From: Akkermansiaceae bacterium
Lineage (GTDB): Bacteria > Verrucomicrobiota > Verrucomicrobiia > Verrucomicrobiales > Akkermansiaceae
DNA length: 50,135 bases
Assembly (NCBI GenBank): GCA_025457665.1
Contig: JALOTY010000028.1
Span: 1-50,135 of the forward strand
Reading direction: 5' to 3'
The position numbers were made by a program, and so were the translations under genes. Positions 43,301 to 50,135 of this stretch are shown here, one piece after another. Position 1 is the first letter of the stretch; every line of letters begins with the position of its first letter. The notes under the pieces were generated by a model. That model searched no databases. It was not told the origin of the DNA and was given only the letters and a program-made list of their open reading frames with translations.

Positions 43301-44982
43301 CACTGCGCCGTGCAATCACCGTCTTGCGCGCTGTACCCGGATCCACGCTCAAGCTTGAGAAAGGCATTCATCACTTCCGGCGCGAACAAGCCCTCAAGTG
43401 CCATTTCCATATCTCCAATCACGACCAACCGCTCTGGCATCCCGTGTCCATCCCGCTGGTCGATCTGCGCGATGTCACCATCGATGGCGGCGGCTCGACC
43501 TTCCTCTTTCACGGTCAACCGCTGCCCGTGTTGATCCAGGATTCGAGCAAGGTCACGCTGCGCGGGCTTGCGATCGACTTCGTGCGCCCGCACCACTCGC
43601 AGGGAGTTATCGCCCGCATCGAATCCGGAAATTACGAACTCGCCATCGACCCGGAGGAATACCCGCACGAACTCCGCAATGCTTGGTTCGTTCACAAGGG
43701 CGAGGGCTGGGAAGCCTCCGCGGAGGCCTACCGGATCGTCTTCGACGGAAGGACCCGCGAAATCGTCACCGGCACCAGTGACTTCCATTTCCAAGGCATG
43801 GCGGCCGAACTCGGGCGCGGTCGCTACCGCATCGAAAAAGACCTAACAGGAACGCGGGTGAAGGTCGGCGATGTGATCACCATGCGCCACAGCGGCCGGC
43901 CGCACCCCGGTATGGTTCTCTACCGGGCGACGGACACCGTCATTGAAGACGTGATCATTCACCAATCCGCCGGCATGGCACTGCTCGCCCAGCGCTCGGA
44001 GAACATCCGCATGAGCGGCGGCGGAGTCTTCCCGCGAGAAGGCATCGGGCGCTTCTTCACCAGCAATGCCGACGCCACGCACTTCTCAAACTGCCGCGGC
44101 CGCGTGGTCGTCGAGAATGCGCTCTTCGAGGGCATGATGGACGATGCCATCAACGTCCACGCCACCTGCCTGCGCATCCGTGAGATGCCCGCGCCTGACA
44201 CGCTCGTCTGTCAATACGTCCACCCGCAGGCGGTCGGCTTCGAGACATTCCTGCCGGGCGAGGCGTTGCGCTTCATCGCCGCGCAACACCTGACGCCCGG
44301 CGACAGGCGGCGGGTGAAGTCGGTGCGCAAACTCTCGACCACCGAGTTGGAAATCACTCTCGATGCGCCCGCCCCCAAGGACATCGGCACTGGCGACGCG
44401 GTCGAGAACGCCGATTGGTTTCCCGCCGTCGTCTTCCGCGGCAACACGGTCCGCAACAACCGCGCCCGCGGCTCGTTGTTCACGACGCCTGAGCCGGTGC
44501 TCGTCGAGAACAACACCTTTCACAACTCGTCCGGCTCCGCCATCCTCCTCGCCGGCGATGCCAATGGCTGGTATGAGTCCGGAGCCTGTCGCGATGTGAT
44601 CATCCGCGGCAATCGTTTCCACAACAACCTCACATCACGCTACCAGTTCACCGAGGCCCTGATCTCGATCTATCCGGAAGTCCCCGACCTCGCCGGACAG
44701 TCGGAGTTCTATCACCGCAACATCCGCGTCGAGGACAACACCTTCCAGACCTTCGATGTGCCGCTGGTCTTCGCCATCTCCACCAAAGGGCTCGTTTTCC
44801 GAAGCAACAAGGTGATCTACAATCAGGACTATCCTTCCTGGAACAAGCCGCCCTTCCTCCTCCGCCGCTGCACCGACGTCCGGATCGAGGACAACCAGGT
44901 GTCGAATCCGCCCGGCGGTCCTTGGTCCGGGGATTCGGTCTCGCGCGAACTCACGCCCCCGGAGGCTGTGCGGGTCAAGTAG
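40390..44982 (+). CDS. Giant fusion: surface beta-helix protein joined in frame to GH110
   Basis: 1530 residues. N-terminal signal (about 1-27) and a module twin to the 37443 gene (to about 175), then autotransporter-associated strand repeats opening WTWNNAAGGSWAGAGNW and rich in GTGTLTL-type strands, to about 690. The C-terminal module (DYADWAALNAGNQTAEEDF, GDGTPNSVEFFMGE, YAIEISTNLKN) is cut off near residue 769 just where xxDLxxW should continue. An about 17-residue AT-richer stretch follows, then Met787, which opens a second complete signal peptide and a full GH110 enzyme. This looks like two genes fused by loss of the first gene's end. The second part may be translated on its own. One YCTAACAG (43842) read as Leu-Thr. 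Confidence 0.85.
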   Translation: MKNNPFAAWFYTGTASLFLGFGTASAAPVFSDTFNYSANNAFVAEGGWTSVIQTGGAAMGSNAGTGIFWGNPLGGVAALEYQYTAPLNAGETLSIEANVNRPLAGYVYGKEILLWDGTNMGTITSRIDHSQQGNILTTTSYTVTQADLDAGLNHVIFRYSHDGGWCETNDVTFLVDPAPTGWTWNNAAGGSWAGAGNWSPAGPANGADLAAIINQVDITGDQTITLDGSYTIGGVIFGDSTGTDGNWILDPGTGGHLALSAPTEGPAGIIVSNRTATVNAVLTGTEGLTKSGAGTLVLGAPNTYTGGTTVATGTLRVGNPAAIPSGTGAGNVTLAGTLDLANTDITLNGLIGNGTVTNSGTGSPTLTIGADNADGLTFAGVINNGSGTTSLIKTGTGTLTLTGVHGLSGSVNVLGGTLVMTGGVNRYLNVASINVGPGATAEMNGVNMLVSNHGAAVAPSRVLSADDGTLFMNTLADMRIGNVNLANGATWTIDRPTNAYDVLLANTTSGPATVTVANSGGNTSPSILNGVGGLHLQGVQRFNIADVTGDAGDDLTVDLPLANPGFIGGASGGIEKLGAGTMRLRGVNSYTGNTVLTDGQLVLEEFAALRFVIGANGVNNKVTGSGTALLDGDFDIDLSGADDTNGSSWVLVDAPNASFGPGFFIPGFTEDSDVHTYDDGTAVWTFTEATGTLTVESGLDYADWAALNAGNQTAEEDFDGDGTPNSVEFFMGETGSSFTARPALVGGTITWPKNPEANASYAIEISTNLKNLLLHTDSTRLSGSISMKLLIPLLAWGSISTLSAIVSDSDLVCAAQAWGGPQRDHSVEKGSLSVGGQVFTDGIGTHAVSEIPLSVPSGAVRFTGGVGIDDEVGEGKGSTVFRILSGESVLWESPVMKAGMKAVTFDVAVPSTRHRKLYLQADPLEHNEYDHADWLELRWTQGDAPAVEPTRVMHGREFGLKPGSHDDQSAALRRAITVLRAVPGSTLKLEKGIHHFRREQALKCHFHISNHDQPLWHPVSIPLVDLRDVTIDGGGSTFLFHGQPLPVLIQDSSKVTLRGLAIDFVRPHHSQGVIARIESGNYELAIDPEEYPHELRNAWFVHKGEGWEASAEAYRIVFDGRTREIVTGTSDFHFQGMAAELGRGRYRIEKDLTGTRVKVGDVITMRHSGRPHPGMVLYRATDTVIEDVIIHQSAGMALLAQRSENIRMSGGGVFPREGIGRFFTSNADATHFSNCRGRVVVENALFEGMMDDAINVHATCLRIREMPAPDTLVCQYVHPQAVGFETFLPGEALRFIAAQHLTPGDRRRVKSVRKLSTTELEITLDAPAPKDIGTGDAVENADWFPAVVFRGNTVRNNRARGSLFTTPEPVLVENNTFHNSSGSAILLAGDANGWYESGACRDVIIRGNRFHNNLTSRYQFTEALISIYPEVPDLAGQSEFYHRNIRVEDNTFQTFDVPLVFAISTKGLVFRSNKVIYNQDYPSWNKPPFLLRRCTDVRIEDNQVSNPPGGPWSGDSVSRELTPPEAVRVK
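42748..44982 (+). other. GH110 alpha-1,3-galactosidase module with its own start
   Basis: About 744 residues from ATG 42748, with AGGA 9 bases upstream and a signal peptide (KLLIPLLAWGSISTLSAI). Order: an NPCBM domain (AQAWGGPQRDHS, FTDGIGTHAVSEIP, DHADWLELRWTQG), then a right-handed beta-helix with a family signature MMDDAINVHAT and repeated strands (VVFRGNTVRNN, VLVENNTFHNS, VIIRGNRFHNN). GH110 enzymes cleave terminal alpha-1,3-linked galactose, including the blood-group-B type. The candidate acids are the DD of MMDDAINVH. It lies in the same frame as the upstream surface protein, so the native start is uncertain. Confidence 0.8.
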
Positions 44983-45054
44983 ATCTCCTTTTGCTCAGGC
45001 AGACGGAACGGGCTTTCCCCGCAAGATCCGCTGCTATCCCACGTAGTCCAAGGG

Positions 45055-45822
45055 ATGTTCCGCTCGCTGCTTCTTTCCATGCTTCTCATCCCCACGCTCG
45101 CCGCCGAACTTGTCGGCTGGAAACTGGTGTGGAGTGACGAGTTCAATGCGAAGTTCATCGACAGCAACAAGTGGTCGCCCTGTGAACGAGGCACTTCTGA
45201 TTGGAATGACACGATGACGAGTGATCCCCGCTGTTTCAAGATCAGTGGAGGAACCCTGCGGCTCATCGGCATCGTGAACCCCGACAAGGAGAAGGATCCG
45301 TCGCCATTCCTGACGGGAGGGATCACCAGCCAGGGCAAGTTCGAGTTCACCCATGGCAAGGTGGAGATCCGGGCGCGCTTCAAGTCCGCCAAGGGTGCGT
45401 GGCCGGCGCTGTGGATGCTCGGCTCGAAGGGTGGCTGGCCGCGAAATGGCGAGATCGACCTGATGGAACACCTAAACGACGACGACAAGGTCTATCAGAC
45501 GGTCCATTCGGCCCACACCATGTCGCCCGCAGGAAAAGAGGGGCCGCCAAAAAGCACGACCGCCCCCGTGGATCGCGAGGCATTCAACACTTATGGCACC
45601 GAGTGGGACGCGGAGAAAATCGTCTTCACCCTGAACGGCAAGCCGACGATGACCTATCCGAAGGTGCCGGAGAAAGGCATGGACCAATGGCCTTTCGACC
45701 AGCCATTTTATTTTATCTTCTCGATGCAGATCGGCGGCGAATGGGTGGGCGAGGCCGACCCAAAGGACTACCCGGCGCACATGGAGATCGACTGGGTGCG
45801 CGTCTATCAAAAAGCGGGGTGA
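45055..45822 (+). CDS. GH16 endo-glycanase
   Basis: 255 residues, signal peptide (RSLLLSMLLIPTLAA). A single beta-jelly-roll domain with the family signature NGEIDLMEHL: E133 nucleophile, D135, E138 acid/base. Supporting strands: WSDEFNAKFIDSNKW, GKVEIRARFKSAKGAWPALWML, EIDWVRVYQK. Family members cut beta-1,3 or beta-1,4 glucans or galactans; in Akkermansia-type mucin degraders GH16 enzymes act as endo-O-glycanases on poly-LacNAc. Which one applies is not readable from sequence. 72 bases after the GH110 gene, same strand. Confidence 0.92.
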   Translation: MFRSLLLSMLLIPTLAAELVGWKLVWSDEFNAKFIDSNKWSPCERGTSDWNDTMTSDPRCFKISGGTLRLIGIVNPDKEKDPSPFLTGGITSQGKFEFTHGKVEIRARFKSAKGAWPALWMLGSKGGWPRNGEIDLMEHLNDDDKVYQTVHSAHTMSPAGKEGPPKSTTAPVDREAFNTYGTEWDAEKIVFTLNGKPTMTYPKVPEKGMDQWPFDQPFYFIFSMQIGGEWVGEADPKDYPAHMEIDWVRVYQKAG

Positions 45823-45835
45823 GGCGACCTTTCGG

Positions 45836-48148
45836 TCACTCCGCCGGCAGGAGGCCGATTTCGGCGGCGGCGGCGTAGGGTTTGCCGGCGGCACCGGCGG
45901 TGGAGGTGAAACGGAGGTAGCGGGCGCCGTGCAAAGGCTTATCTAACAGGATGGTGCGTTCGCTGGGATCGTTGACGAGATTGCCGAGACGGAAGGCCTG
46001 GGGCTTGCTCCAGGTTTCGCCATCCTTGCTGAAGGAGATTTCTCCGGCCTCGACCATGCCGTCGGGCACTGCCTTGTCCTGGCGGGGGAGATAGGTGAGC
46101 GCAGCGATGTCGTGCGGCTGGCCGAGGTCGATTTCCAAATGATGCGGATGCGGATCGGGCGTGGACCAGCGGGAATGCCAGAAGCTGTCGCGGTTGCCAT
46201 CGATGGCCTTTGCCCCGGCATACTGGTCGCTTTCCTGGCTGGAGCAGGAGCGTATCGTCCAGGAAGAGGGATCGAGGGCCACGGTGACATCGCAGGGCGG
46301 GCCGGACTTGCCCCCGGTGATGGCCACGGCGCGGACGCGGCCGCCTGAGGGCAGGGCGAACGGTTTTTCATAACGCGGCGAATCGGCGGTGGGTGCGCTG
46401 CCATCGAGCGTGTAGTGGATCTGCATGACGCCTTGCGCGGAAGGATCGCCCTGGCCATGGGGTTTCCAGGCGAAGCCGCCGGTGGCGGGCGGGCGGATGA
46501 CGACGGAGGTGCCTTCGCGGCGGACTTCGAGCGCGGGCGGGGGAAGCTGATAGAAATGAGCGGAGAAGGTGGCGATGGCTGGAGTGGCGCGTGCGGCGAG
46601 GATGCGGACGCGGAAGGCGGCCGTGGTCACGGCGGGGAAACGCAGGATGCGCTTGTAGCCGATGGTTTCGGCCGTGGCGACTTCGCGCCATTGGCCATCG
46701 ATCTCGGCATCGAGCGCATGGCGGGCGACGCGCTGGCCGACGGTGCCGATGGCTTCCTGGAGGACGACGCGGTTGACTTCTTGCGGGGATTTCAGGCGGA
46801 CCACAAACTCGCCCGTGGTGCCGGCGGGTTTCCAAGCGGTGACCAGGTCATTATCGAGAATGCCCGTGGCTTCACTGCTTGCACCTTCCATGAGAGAGCG
46901 GTCGCCATAGGTTTCGCGGATGCGGCGGCCGGCTTCTGTTAGAGAGGCTTCATCGCGTGGGGCGATGCGGCCGCTTTTGTCGGGCGGAACATTCAGAAGG
47001 AAGATGCCATTGCCGCCGACGGCGCGTTCGTAGATGTCGAAAACATCATCGGCGCTGCGGACCGCCTGTTCATGCTCGTTCCGCCAGAACCATCCGGCGC
47101 GGATGGAGGTGTTGATTTCGGGAACGATGTAATACAAATGGCGGGCCTGATAGGTTTGCCCGTAAACGGTGTATTGCGGTTGGACGACCATGGCATCCGA
47201 GCCGATGTCATCGTCCGGGCGGTCCACGCCCGACTCTTCCATCGAGGAAACCGGGATGACATTCCATTCGGCCGAGCGGGTCTTGCCGGCTTCATTGCCG
47301 CACCAACGGACGTCGGGTCCGCCGAAGATCACGGCTTCGGGGGCGAGCTTGCGGATGAGTTCGAACCATTCGCGTTTCAGATACTGCTGGTTGCCCTTGC
47401 GTTTGGGGTGGGCGCCATCGAACCACACTTCGTGGATGGGACCGTATTCGGTGAGCAACTCGTAGAGTTGGTTCATGAAGTAGCGGTTGTAGTCATCGGC
47501 CTTGAGGCGGAACTCGGGGGCGTCCTTCGGTTTATCGGCGCGGATGCGATCGGGGGCGGATTGGAAGGAGGCGGGGTCGGTGGGGATCACGCTTTCCACC
47601 GCGGTGCTGCCGTTGCCATACAGGCCATCGGCGCTTTCGATCTGATAGAGATCGGCGGGCGAGAGATAGACGCCGAGTTTGAGTCCGTGTTTGCGGCAGG
47701 AGTTGGCGAGTTCGCGCAGGACATCGCCCTTGCCCTCGCGCCACGGGATGCCGCGGACGGAGAAGCGGTCATTGTAGCGGGTCTGCCAGACGCAGAAGCC
47801 ATCGTGATGTTTCACGGTGATGAGCATCATGCGCATGCCGGCTTCCTTGGCGATGCGGCACCATTGGTCGGTATCGAGTGTTTCGCCGGGGTTGAAGATG
47901 GCGGGGTCTTCCTTGCCGCTGCCCCATTCCATGCCGGTGAAGGTGTTCGGCCCGAAGTGGATGAAGCAGGTGTATTCCAACTGGTGAAAGGCAAGCTGGC
48001 GTGGCGAGGGGACGAGGTTGGCGGCCTTTTCGAGGATCTTTTCCGCCGTCTCCCCGGGTTCGAGGGCGACCTCGTGGATGTGGGTCTGGGCGGAAATCAT
48101 CACACTGGAGGCAAGGGTGATGAGAAAGGCAAAGGACCGGAGGTGCAT
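45836..48148 (-). CDS. GH29 alpha-L-fucosidase 1, multi-domain
   Basis: 770 residues from ATG 48148 (signal peptide HLRSFAFLITLASSVMISA). GH29 barrel at about 35-400: FIHFGPNTFTG, VKHHDGFCVW, and nucleophile Asp in EVWFDGAHP. C-terminal: a discoidin-like region (about 430-560), a CHB_HEX_C-like strand block (IHYTLDGSAPTADSPRY), and a second discoidin-like domain with DGNRDSFWHSRWSTP. It lacks the C-terminal sorting-like module of its neighbour. Two YCTAACAG octamers lie inside, in opposite orientations. 41 bases downstream of fucosidase 2. Confidence 0.92.
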   Translation of the reverse strand: MHLRSFAFLITLASSVMISAQTHIHEVALEPGETAEKILEKAANLVPSPRQLAFHQLEYTCFIHFGPNTFTGMEWGSGKEDPAIFNPGETLDTDQWCRIAKEAGMRMMLITVKHHDGFCVWQTRYNDRFSVRGIPWREGKGDVLRELANSCRKHGLKLGVYLSPADLYQIESADGLYGNGSTAVESVIPTDPASFQSAPDRIRADKPKDAPEFRLKADDYNRYFMNQLYELLTEYGPIHEVWFDGAHPKRKGNQQYLKREWFELIRKLAPEAVIFGGPDVRWCGNEAGKTRSAEWNVIPVSSMEESGVDRPDDDIGSDAMVVQPQYTVYGQTYQARHLYYIVPEINTSIRAGWFWRNEHEQAVRSADDVFDIYERAVGGNGIFLLNVPPDKSGRIAPRDEASLTEAGRRIRETYGDRSLMEGASSEATGILDNDLVTAWKPAGTTGEFVVRLKSPQEVNRVVLQEAIGTVGQRVARHALDAEIDGQWREVATAETIGYKRILRFPAVTTAAFRVRILAARATPAIATFSAHFYQLPPPALEVRREGTSVVIRPPATGGFAWKPHGQGDPSAQGVMQIHYTLDGSAPTADSPRYEKPFALPSGGRVRAVAITGGKSGPPCDVTVALDPSSWTIRSCSSQESDQYAGAKAIDGNRDSFWHSRWSTPDPHPHHLEIDLGQPHDIAALTYLPRQDKAVPDGMVEAGEISFSKDGETWSKPQAFRLGNLVNDPSERTILLDKPLHGARYLRFTSTAGAAGKPYAAAAEIGLLPAE

Positions 48149-48189
48149 GGGTGGGAGTTTGTTTGAAAACGCGGCCGGGGCAATGAACA

Positions 48190-50135
48190 TCAGCGGAGAC
48201 CCATGGAGCCACGCGCGAATCCGTTTGACCATGAGCTGGGGAATTCCACCGACCAATGGGTTTCCTCCCATTCCCCTGAAGTTGATATCTCAAGGATCGA
48301 CGCGGCGGCGGGTGCTACCCAGGTGGCGAGGTCGTGGCTGATATCGATGGCAGAGGATACATCCGGCAATCCGGCGCGACTGCGAATCCGCACCGAAAGA
48401 TCGCCTGCAGCCGTGCGGCTTGCGGAGAGGACACCTCCCTGGGAGCCGAAGACGTATTCCGCGAGCGCGGTTCTCCCGCTTTCCATGAGGTCCTGGGGTT
48501 GGACGGAAGACTGTCCATGGTCCCTTTTCCAGGCATCGAAACCGGCAGCGATCACGGAGACCTCCGCGGCCTTGGCCGAGGTGCCGGAGTTCACGTCGCC
48601 GAGGACGGTGAGGCGGAACCAGCGGGTTTTGACGGCATCAAAAGTCACGTCCTGCCGTGCGGGATTGTTCGCCATGTTGCCGAAGGTGCCCTCCGAGCGC
48701 GTGGTCCAGTCGAGGCCATCGTTGCTGGTTTCAAATCGATAGGAGGTGACGGTTCCTGCGCCGCCGGCGGCCGGTGGGAGATAAGTGAATCCGCTGATCC
48801 AACGCGGTGAACCCATGTCGATGCGCAGCCAGTGTGGCGTGGCCGGGCCGGTGGCGGACCAACTGGTGGCCGGGTCACCATCGATGGCTCGGGCCGCAGC
48901 TTCATTTTGCTGATCGGCATCTGCCGTCCATCCCGTGCTGGCGATGCCGGGGAAACTGCGACTGGCTTCGATGCCTGGCAGGCCATCGTTGCCGATCGCG
49001 ACCGCGCGGATCGTGCCGCCGAGGGGCAGGGGAACGGGGCCGGTGTAAGTGGCGGAAGTCGGGCCGGGTTCGCTGCCATCGAGCGTGTAGCGGATCGCGA
49101 GTCCGGCCGGGCCGGTGATGGCGACCTGACCCTGCGTGTCGCGGTTGGCGATGGTGGGAGCGGCGATGGAAATGGCTTCCTTGAACAGCCCGACTTCGGC
49201 GAGGGAGGGATTGAGACGGCTGGCGGTGATGCGGACGCGGACGCGCGAGGTCGTGACCGGATTTGCCAGCTTGAGCAGGCGCTTGTGGCCGACGGTGGTG
49301 GCGTTGGCCTGGGTGGTCCATGCCGATCCGTTCCAGACATCGAAGGAGACCCCTTCGATCCTCTGGCCGCGCGAGGCAATGGGCTCTTGCAGTGAGACCA
49401 CATCGAAAGTGCGTGGGTCGGGCAGGTCGAGGGTGATTTCGGCGGTGGTCGCGGTGTCGGCCGATTCCCAGAAGCTGTCCGGGTTGGCATCGAGCAGGTT
49501 CGAGGCGGGGCTCTGGCTATCGGCGGGAGCGGTGACGGTCGAGCCGGTGGCGAGATTCGAGATGAAGGTATTGCGGACGATCTGGCCGAATGGCCTGAGC
49601 GAGCTGAGTTGATTGTCGGGGATGAGTCCGCGGGTGTCGGGCGAGAGATTGAGGAGCAGGTTGGCGTTGCGACCGACTGACGAGTAATAGATGCCTAACA
49701 GGGAGGACACGCTTTTCGGAGTCTTCGAGGAATTCCAGAACCAACCGTTGAGGATGGGGACATCCGCTTCGGCGGGAAACCAGGACAAGGTGGAGCCTAT
49801 CGTGAGCCTGCTCCGGCTGCCTAGATCGGTATCGCTGTGCCCGCCCATGGGCCGGGGGATGACACTCCATTCGGTTTCCCGGGCGGTGCCGTGTTCATTG
49901 CCGACCCAGCGTGCGTCATCACCGCCGATGCCGATGACGATGTCCGGCTTGAGCTTGCGGATCAGGTCATACCATTTCGCGTAGTCGTGGGTTTCGGAGA
50001 TGCCCGGCTCGGGATTGGCACCATCGAACCAGATCTGGTGAACGGGGCCGTATTCGGTCAGGAGTTCGTAGAGTTGGTTGAGGAAATAGCGATTGTAATC
50101 GTTCACCTGATAGGTGTGCGATCCGGAGCTGCCTG
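48190..50135 (-). CDS. GH29 alpha-L-fucosidase 2, 5' end outside the window
   Basis: The reading frame is open to the right edge, so only the last about 648 residues are seen; the start and most of the barrel are missing. Present: the last barrel strands with nucleophile QIWFDGANP, two discoidin-like regions (NPDSFWESADTAT; DGDPATSWSATG), a CHB_HEX_C-like block (IRYTLDGSEPGPTSATY), and a C-terminal module (AEYVFGSQGG, ISHDLATWVAP) also seen on the sialidase and the 969-residue surface protein. It is a paralogue of fucosidase 1 (shared DYNRYF.NQLYELLTEYGP). One YCTAACAG at 49694. Confidence 0.9.
   Translation of the reverse strand, partial: GSSGSHTYQVNDYNRYFLNQLYELLTEYGPVHQIWFDGANPEPGISETHDYAKWYDLIRKLKPDIVIGIGGDDARWVGNEHGTARETEWSVIPRPMGGHSDTDLGSRSRLTIGSTLSWFPAEADVPILNGWFWNSSKTPKSVSSLLGIYYSSVGRNANLLLNLSPDTRGLIPDNQLSSLRPFGQIVRNTFISNLATGSTVTAPADSQSPASNLLDANPDSFWESADTATTAEITLDLPDPRTFDVVSLQEPIASRGQRIEGVSFDVWNGSAWTTQANATTVGHKRLLKLANPVTTSRVRVRITASRLNPSLAEVGLFKEAISIAAPTIANRDTQGQVAITGPAGLAIRYTLDGSEPGPTSATYTGPVPLPLGGTIRAVAIGNDGLPGIEASRSFPGIASTGWTADADQQNEAAARAIDGDPATSWSATGPATPHWLRIDMGSPRWISGFTYLPPAAGGAGTVTSYRFETSNDGLDWTTRSEGTFGNMANNPARQDVTFDAVKTRWFRLTVLGDVNSGTSAKAAEVSVIAAGFDAWKRDHGQSSVQPQDLMESGRTALAEYVFGSQGGVLSASRTAAGDLSVRIRSRAGLPDVSSAIDISHDLATWVAPAAASILEISTSGEWEETHWSVEFPSSWSNGFARGSMGLR

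Noticed and set aside
47072..48166. Plus-strand open frame of 364 codons
   Set aside because: Antisense to fucosidase 1, Gly/Ala/Phe-rich shadow frame.
48190..50135. Fucosidase 2 as a truncated pseudogene
   Set aside because: Its frame is open to the window edge, so the missing start is only the limit of the sequence.

Overview
The window looks like a chromosomal segment of a GC-rich member of Verrucomicrobiota, probably Verrucomicrobiaceae-like (Akkermansia/Luteolibacter/Haloferula relatives). This placement is inferred from gene content: three PEP-CTERM sorting tails, autotransporter-associated beta-strand repeat proteins, a short pseudopilin, an SHD1-like secreted protein, two S1 sulfatases, and a sigma factor/FecR pair of the Rhodopirellula/Verrucomicrobium type. 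No 16S rRNA is present, so the genus cannot be fixed.

The left part (1-16 kb) is mostly ordinary chromosome. It holds a prolyl-hydroxylase-like oxygenase, an acyl carrier protein and an FAD oxidoreductase (179-2250); two tandem secretin-like secreted proteins (2316-3836); an 11-bp iterated repeat beside a tRNA-Pro(GGG); an MFS transporter; an SHD1-like protein; an overlapping rhodanese / two-component system / cation-efflux operon (6637-10389); a MoxR ATPase with purN; a sigma factor with a YfbK-type VWA protein; a PEP-CTERM protein and a pseudopilin. From 16 to 20 kb come a GbsR/MarR plus RfaH/NusG-like regulator pair, a lipoprotein, an ADPRibase-Mn-like phosphoesterase and RarD.

From about 20 kb to the right edge the window is a secreted glycan-degradation locus. 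It contains a transglutaminase-like protein, a GH20 hexosaminidase, a GntR/LacI hybrid regulator, a GH33 sialidase, a LamG beta-helix protein and its PEP-CTERM twin, two sulfatases, a frameshifted GH2 beta-galactosidase, another PEP-CTERM protein, FecR plus sigma factor, a giant ORF fusing a beta-helix surface protein to a GH110 alpha-galactosidase, a GH16 endo-glycanase and two GH29 alpha-fucosidases. Together these activities could remove sialic acid, sulfate, alpha-Gal, fucose, beta-Gal and HexNAc, the bonds of a mucin-like or other complex sulfated animal/algal glycan. Uptake and sugar-catabolism genes are absent from the window.

Three structural signals stand out. (1) A polar octamer YCTAACAG occurs 17 times, 14 of them on the same strand, inside genes in several frames and also between genes, which suggests a chromosome-level DNA signal. 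(2) Twice, the same N-terminal module is carried by a short PEP-CTERM protein and by a long beta-helix protein. (3) A C-terminal module (DxDxDG, an E..-G-P motif, SxDLxxW) recurs on the sialidase, a beta-helix protein, a fucosidase and, truncated, at the GH110 fusion joint.
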